Source of the DNA: Protopterus annectens
Lineage: Eukaryota > Chordata > Ceratodontiformes > Protopteridae
Assembly: GCF_019279795.1 (NCBI RefSeq)
Contig: NC_056743.1
Span: 625,284,248 to 625,348,247 of the forward strand
DNA length: 64,000 nucleotides
Direction of reading: 5' to 3'
This document shows, piece by piece, positions 58,690 through 64,000 of this stretch. Below the pieces are notes generated by a model, which had not been told where the DNA came from, did no database searches, and worked only from the letters and a program-made list of their open reading frames with translations. Each line of letters starts with the position of its first letter. Within the stretch, counting starts at the first letter, position 1. The translations under genes were made by a program, and so were the position numbers.

Positions 58690-58911
58690 AAGAAGCAGGC
58701 TAGCAAGTACAGTAGATGCTCGGATAAATCAAACTTGATAAATTGCGAAAAGAATCCAGCACCCTGAGCATGAATAGCAAACATGAGTTAATTTAAGAAC
58801 CAGACCAGATTCAGCAACAAGCTTTCTTCAGTAGCCACTGAAGAAAGCTTGTTGCTGAAACCGGTCTGGTTCCTAAATAAACTCATGTTTGCTATTCATG
58901 CTCAGGGTGCT
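58690..58911. mobile_element. Penelope-like foldback insertion with 14-bp target duplication
   Basis: Two 76-base arms (58757-58832 and 58837-58912) are inverted copies with a handful of mismatches, separated by AGCC. The arm sequence ACTGAAGAAAGC...GCTGAAACCGGTCTGG resembles the Penelope-type end at 34560-34620 (ACTGATGAAGGC...GTCGAAACCGGCCTGA). GAGTTTGTGAGGGT flanks the insertion exactly (58676-58689 and 58912-58925). No coding capacity. The Penelope link is inference. The inverted repeat and flanking duplication are directly visible. Confidence 0.7.
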
Positions 58912-59266
58912 GAGTTTGTGAGGGTGTAGTGCTTTTAATATTTTAGTGCTGACTTGTATAATTGCTTTAGTGAGCAAGTGCCAGGTAACTTAAATGCAAT
59001 GTGTTACAGGTAACTTAAATGCAAAAATGACAAACAGTAGCTTTCTTTCAAGTGAAACAAGGAAATAAGTACAGTAAGCAATGCAGATATCACTAGGGAT
59101 CCACAGAAGCACTGAAAAGCCACGTTTTAGGTGGAATTAGCATTTCAGGGAAATAACAAGCATACAAACAAAGCTAGATTCAGTAGGTCTGGATCTAGTC
59201 TATGCTACAGCAAACAAGGTGTACTAATTTCAGTAAGAAGCAGTTCAAATATGCAGGCACTATAAG

Positions 59267-59570
59267 CCTTTAACCAGAAATTCCCAGCTCAGAAGGGCAG
59301 AGTCCAGCCTCTCCTCCCACAAGAGTGCAGACCACAAACCCTTTTAATGTAAAATAACTGGCCTGAAGCCCAAATTCTTAAACCAGAATTAATACACTTT
59401 TAGAATAACAGACACTGAGCCCTCAATCAGCAGTTCCCAACTTGGAAGGATGTAAGCTACCTGTTCTGCCACTACAGTGCAGACCACAAACCTTCTTAAT
59501 GTAAAACAACTGGCCTGAAGCCCAAGTGCTTAAACCAGAATTAATACACTTTTAGAATAACAGACACTGA
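59267..59570. repeat. 152-bp tandem duplication upstream of the inner CR1
   Basis: Two units (about 59267-59418 and 59419-59570) share GCAGACCACAAACC, GGCCTGAAGCCCAA and TTAAACCAGAATTAATACAC, and both end CAGACACTGA. The second ends exactly where the outer CR1 resumes. If this is the inner CR1's 5' UTR, the repeats may be promoter units. Confidence 0.9.
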
Positions 59571-61252
59571 TGTAGGGGTTTATGTTCAGGCTGGTGAGTT
59601 TTTCTATAATTCCCAAGTGGGGAATGGTGTCAAAAGCCTTGGTGAGGTCAAGGTAGGCTGTGTGAACTACCTTCCTCTCATCTATGGCCTTGTGACTGTC
59701 TCAACCAGGTTTAGCAGGCATGATCTGCCCTTAAAGCTGAACTGGGTCGGGTCAAGTGTTTGGAGGTTCCTAATGTCTTTGCTAATGAGTTCCATGATGA
59801 TGCACTCCATAGCCTTGCAGACTAGGCTAGTCAGGCTTATGGGGCGATAGTTGCCAGGGTCAGTTGTGGCCTCTCCTTTGTGAAGTGGAATAACCATTGC
59901 TGTGTGCCATTCTATGGGCATGTAGCCTGTGGAGAGGCTGAGGTTGAACAGTGTGTTTAGGTGGGGGTTAGTTCATTCTGTAGTTCATGCAAGATGCAGC
60001 CTGGGACACCATCTGGCCCCATTGACGCTGTGCTTTTGGCTTTTGAAAGGGCTGTTCACCTGTGCATCTGTGATTTCCGGGTCACTACACTTTTCCAGTA
60101 TTGTTGTGGGTCATTTTGGGGGTGAGGGGGGGGTGAAGTTTGCACTGAATCTATCTGCCAGGATGTTGGCAACATCAGTGGGTTCAGTATATTTTGTGCT
60201 ATTTGGCACTAGCTCAGAGCATATCTGCAAGTTGTCACTTAGATTCTTGACATAGTTAAAGAAGGCTTTGTGGTTATCTTTCGAATCCTTGCTTATTTTC
60301 TTTCAAAGTTACCCTTGGAGGATTTTATGAGGGACCTTAAGTTTCTTACTGATACTGATCAGGGATGTCTTTCCTTCTTGGGATTTGCTTTTTTCCTGAA
60401 CTAGTTTCCTCCTTCTATTGTATAGCCTGTTTATGGCAGGGGTCCACCAGAATGGTTTCCTTCTTTTAGGGGAGTGAGTCTTGGTTTTGCTAGGGATGGC
60501 ACGATCATGCATCCTTGTAGGTGCTCATAGAGTGCATTTGTAAAGGTTCCTGCATCTTGGACACTGTTATCCTTTAGCGTGGGGGCTATGAAACTTACCA
60601 CCTCTGTCTTAAGTAAGGTGAAGTTTGCTATAGAAAAGTTTTTCACTGTGGTTTCCTTGGTTGGAGGTGGTGGTGTGGTGTGCACATCAGAGTGATTAGT
60701 TTATGGTCTGATCTAACCAGTGACTGACCTCCGGTGTGGTACACTTGTCGCCCATGTTGGTGATGATCAGGTCCAGTATGTTTTCACCTCTGGTAGGGGA
60801 GATTACCAGCTGATCCAGGGCATTTGAGTTGATAAATTCCAGGAAGCACTGGACCTGGGAGTTTGTACTTGAGTAATTTTCCCAGTTAACAGTAGGGTAA
60901 TTGAAATCGTCCAATATCAGGGTGTTCGGTAGGACCTTCATGTTTTCCAGTGTCTCCAGAAAGGTGGAGTGGTGGTCCTGGGTCATGGAAGGTGATCTGT
61001 AGCAGGCCACAATTTTCATTGCAGATTTGCCAGATGTTAGTTGCACATGGATGATCTCAGAGGTATCATGCTGTGCCACTAACCTGGAGGTGTAGGTATC
61101 CTTGATGAATATGGATACACCCCCCCCTTTTGTGTTTCGGTCCATGTTCTGTGGCTGAAATGTGTGGTATGAGTTGTAGCCTGGTAGTGCTGGGGTGCTC
61201 TGTGGAGCCTTGAACCAGGTTTCCGTTACTGCACAGATGTCGATGTTCTCCA
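59571..61252 (-). pseudogene. CR1-like LINE (outer copy), endonuclease to mid-RT
   Basis: From 61252 on the minus strand: MENIDICAVTETWFKAPQST, GGGVSIFIKDTYTSR, VACYRSPSMTQD, LILDDFNYPTVNWENY (GDFN as DDFN), GENILDLIITNMGDKC and a broken DQTIN (family SDH block). Then linker pieces and RT: ASMGPDGVPGC-like, EWHTAMVIPLHKGEATTDPG, NYRPISLTSLVCKAMECI, SCLLN and AYLDLTKAFDTIPH-like. It ends NINPYI at 59571, continuing at 54722. ORF1 is missing because of 5' truncation at the first endonuclease codons. Stops and small deletions (for example in the RSCLLNLVDFFE block) are more frequent than in the inner copy. Confidence 0.8.
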
Positions 61253-61466
61253 TATATTTCTCTTATAAACTTAGAAAGTTGCTAGAGTAGCAGGGTTTGT
61301 TTTAACATACATTTCTTTGAAGGTTTTGAAGTTGGAAACTCAAATGTATGTCATTATTTAGTGACTTTAGTCCTCAGATCGTCCCAGCAATTTGCCAGAA
61401 AAACACCCGTTTTATACAGAACAGGCCAAAAATATGAGCCAAAAATCTGTACAGTTGAGAGGTATG
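61253..61466. mobile_element. hAT-like MITE copy 3, right part
   Basis: Ends ACAGTTGAGAGGTATG, the family's right terminus. The interior ATGTCATTATTTAGTGACTT aligns with TTGTCATTATTCATTAAGTG of copy 1. It starts where the outer CR1's 5' truncation ends. Flanking 8-mers of the two halves (CTTGTAAT, CTGTTATG) agree only partly. Confidence 0.6.
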
Positions 61467-61644
61467 CTGTTATGTCCCAACATTGAGTTGGGAATGGGAT
61501 GACAACTTTCTACTATGCTGCTTGATGAAGATCGGGGTGGATTTCTGGGAATGAAGTTAAGACTACCACAGGGTTTTAGAAGCATTGTGTTGGCAACTTT
61601 AAGCTGCTTTTACTCTAGTATCCCCCGTTTTTTTTTTTCAGTAG

Positions 61645-61698
<54 letters not shown>

Positions 61699-63396
61699 TA
61701 GATTAATGTACTATATATTATAGACAAGCACACAGTCCTCGCACAGAAAATACCCCTGTTAGGTGCATGAAAACTAAATATCAAACACAAAATGAAGCAC
61801 CCAGGACAGGATGAAGAGACATCCCTTTAGTTACTGAAACTGACAAAACACAAAGACAAACAGGTTTTGCTGTCAAACTAATTATGTAACTTACATGTAT
61901 CATTCATCTATAAAATGTAATACTATCCATTCAAACCTATGTTAACCAAAGCACCCATGTTGATAATCCAGAACTTTTCTTTGTCACCTAATATATTTAA
62001 ATATTGATACAGTTGGAGCTGGTGTGTCAGGGAGTCAACACCAGTAAAGACATACAGTATAGATAGAATGGTGGGCAGTTCTTTTTGTGGTAAATGCTTT
62101 TATTTTGAACACAATGCATTTTACTACAAAAAATGTACATACAGGTTTTAGCCTCAAATATTCCATTACATGCACTTGCAATGCATGATTTATTTAGCTA
62201 TTTTCTTTTTCTGTGCTAGTTTTTATGTGGGGCAGACTAGAAGGATGTTTAAGGAATTTGTTTACATTTAGGTGACCACAACCAAAGGAAAAGACAGAAG
62301 AGCTTTGTACAGACATACCATTATGCATTTACAGGCTAGATTTGTCTTTATTGGTATTGCTAAAGTAGTATTTGGTGCATCGGGGAATAAATATTTAATT
62401 AATATATTAGATGACAAGTTCTGGATTATTAACACATGCTTTTGCTTAGCCCAGGTTTGAATTAACAACATTAATTAATTCAATTTTATAGTTCACTGGT
62501 GCATGTAATGTAATTAATATGATTAGGTTGACTTATAAAAGGTTTTCTTTGCAAGAGGCTTTTTTACATTGATGTAACTTTTGCAAAACCAGTTTGTAGT
62601 TCTGTTTTAGTAAATTAAGGATTGTTTCTTCATCCTGTCTTGGTTGCTGGATTTTGCTTCTTATGTACATATAAAAGAGATGTTTGGGTTGGCCTTTAAG
62701 TGCAGTATCAAGACATACCCATCCAAAATACTGAAGGGCTAAGAGTGACCAGAGTTTTGGTGGCTTGGGCACCTGATGAACCTGGCAGGGGGTGATGATG
62801 GCGAGAAGCCACTTGGAATCTCCTCCCACCCTGGGAGTGGGTGGCTGTGCCTCGCCACACCGAGCATGAGCTCTAGGTTTTGCACCAGAACGTTTGTGAG
62901 CACATGCTGCACCTCTGTGCATTAGGATATAGCCAGAAGAAGGGGGCACACTTTCTGTGGCAGTCAACAGTTGTGGAACCCTGAGAGATGTGAAGAGGAT
63001 TTTCTACCCCTGAGGGAGGAATAGGCCAGCCCATGTGGAAGTTGACCCACTACTCACCATCTAATTCTTGCCATAGGAGGTATCCTGGCTGTTGGTTCCA
63101 GCGGAATAAATGAGCCAACTGGGTTAAGGTAATGGAGCTATTGGTCAGCTGTATTGGGGGGTTAACAGAAGTTTCTTCGATGATTCTGATTTTAGTCCAG
63201 CCAAACCTATTGCTCTTCTCCTAAGCACTTCACAAGATGGACTTTCACACTATATTTTGTTGAGAAATTAACAGGCACTAATTACCAGGCAAAAATAGAC
63301 GAGTTATGCTGTAGTGAAAAGTAAATATATTGGTAAGAGCAGGGGTGTTTGCTATGATCTTGGGTACCTGCCTAGTGGGCAAAGCTGGGTTGAGAC
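61467..63396. other. Unassigned stretch with (GT)n at 61646-61698
   Basis: No supported gene. A minus-strand frame at 62533-62967 (144 codons) covers a locally GC-richer patch. It shows no domain I recognise, so I do not call it. The rest is AT-rich. Confidence 0.45.
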
Positions 63397-64000
63397 ATTC
63401 ATAGGTTGGTACTAGGCTATCGGCCCTAGGGCCTATACAAGCCTAGCCATAACAATTCCCTGGCTATTTCTTCCCACAGTATTTACTTCCCTGGACTCGT
63501 GTCTAGCAGGGCGACTGACGTGATCCCGGGGGTGAATTTCCCTGGACTCGTGTCTAGCAGGGCGACTGACGTGATCCCGGGGGTGAATTTCCTATCTCCC
63601 ATCCAATCATCAAGGTTCATTTAGAAGAGGGCCAAAGAGGTGCTCTGCTTGATGTGCATGGGCAGTCTATTCCAGAGTCTGAGGAGTCTTTGGGTCAGGA
63701 ACCTATCCCTCCAGCATGTTTTGTTCATTGTGATGACAAGGTTTAGATCCCTGGAGCATGTCTCTCTGAGGGATTGGGATTTCTTTAAGTGTAGCATGTC
63801 CAACAGCTCGGGGTTTGACATGGCCTTGTATGTTAAGCAGAGATCACCTTCGAGTAGACGATATGTGACCCGGAGTATAGGTGGAGTTTTTTTAGAAGGT
63901 CAGCATAGGGCATCTGCTTTAGGCCTGTGATTCTTTTAGTGAGGTATTTCTGCAGCCTTTCCAGTTGTTGCAGATGTCTCAAGAGGTACATACCTAACTG
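63397..64000 (-). pseudogene. CR1-like LINE 3' part, running off the window
   Basis: The reversed tail CATAGGTTGGTACTAGGCTA starts at about 63400. The minus-strand frame gives CWRDRFLTQRLLRLWNRLPM, LNLVITMNKTC and MSNPELLDMLHLKKSQSL, the variant shared with the 40.9-kb copy. Further blocks (QLERLQKYLTKRI-like) reach the window end. A perfect 51-bp tandem duplication lies in the C-terminal codons. The window cuts the element, so its 5' extent is unknown. Confidence 0.85.
63490..63591. repeat. Perfect 51-bp tandem duplication in CR1 C-terminus
   Basis: CCTGGACTCGTGTCTAGCAG and the next 31 bases occur twice without change. 51 is a multiple of three, so it adds 17 codons near the end of the CR1 protein. 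Confidence 0.97.

Larger units (their letters stand above)
54723..59570 (-). mobile_element. Nearly full-length CR1-like LINE (inner copy)
   Basis: Ends at its 3' side with CATAGGTTCATACTAGGCTA (reversed tail). Right to left it contains a non-coding leader (about 58640-59570, with a 152-bp duplication), ORF1 (about 57650-58613) and ORF2 (about 54950-57750). It lies between the two halves of another CR1 copy in the same orientation. CATCA occurs at both outer junctions, so a 5-bp target duplication is possible. CR1 elements are usually 5'-truncated, so a copy with ORF1 and leader is uncommon. Assigning 58640-59570 to its 5' UTR is inferred from the junction position. Confidence 0.75.

Noticed and set aside
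62533-62967. 144-codon minus-strand open frame as a host exon
   Set aside because: No recognised domain, no convincing splice sites or neighbours, and a low-complexity GC patch could produce it by chance.

Overview
This is a eukaryotic, almost certainly vertebrate, intergenic or intronic window made mostly of transposable elements. I found no convincing host exon, rRNA gene, functional tRNA gene or CRISPR array. The AT-rich composition, abundant CR1 and L2 group LINEs, tRNA-headed SINEs, a Penelope-like element, an R4/Dong-like LINE, PIF/Harbinger and hAT-type DNA elements, and many CA and TA microsatellites suit a repeat-rich fish-grade genome (lungfish, another large fish genome, or an amphibian). 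The species cannot be fixed from sequence alone.

Layout. 0-7.9 kb: sparse repeats, two different tRNA-headed SINEs, a CR1 fragment and a MITE with about 100-bp terminal inverted repeats in a TA tract. 8.0-16.2 kb: a decayed R4/Dong-like LINE with a C-terminal restriction-like endonuclease. It is interrupted by a SINE, an internal inverted duplication and a nearly intact antisense L2-like LINE; a perfect 60-bp palindrome marks that LINE's 5' junction. 16.2-24.0 kb: TA repeat, unassigned sequence, a PIF/Harbinger transposase remnant and a CR1 copy. 25.4-26.7 kb: tandem repeats, including a CA-interrupted minisatellite. 28.4-32.2 kb: a pyrimidine-biased stretch. 34.2-37.8 kb: a Penelope-like RT/GIY-YIG remnant holding a hAT-like MITE with a perfect 8-bp target duplication, then CR1, a second MITE and an L2 tail. 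40.3-43.4 kb: CR1 copies and SINEs. 45.8-46.1 kb: a young SINE with a 19-bp target duplication. 47.2-47.6 kb: a minisatellite. 49.4-52.2 kb: a second L2-like LINE. 53.5-61.5 kb: a nest in which a MITE appears split by a CR1, that CR1 by a nearly full-length CR1 with an esterase ORF1, and that copy carries a Penelope-like foldback. 63.4-64.0 kb: another CR1 running off the window.

How the parts relate. The CR1-like LINEs and one SINE family share a 3' tail ending in short CTATGAA-type repeats, the expected signature of a LINE mobilising a SINE. A second SINE may share its tail with the L2-like LINEs. Most coding remnants are replication machinery (endonuclease, reverse transcriptase, esterase, transposase) of dead or dying elements. 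The L2-like copy at 12-15.5 kb and the CR1 copies at 42.4 kb and 54.7 kb are the best preserved.
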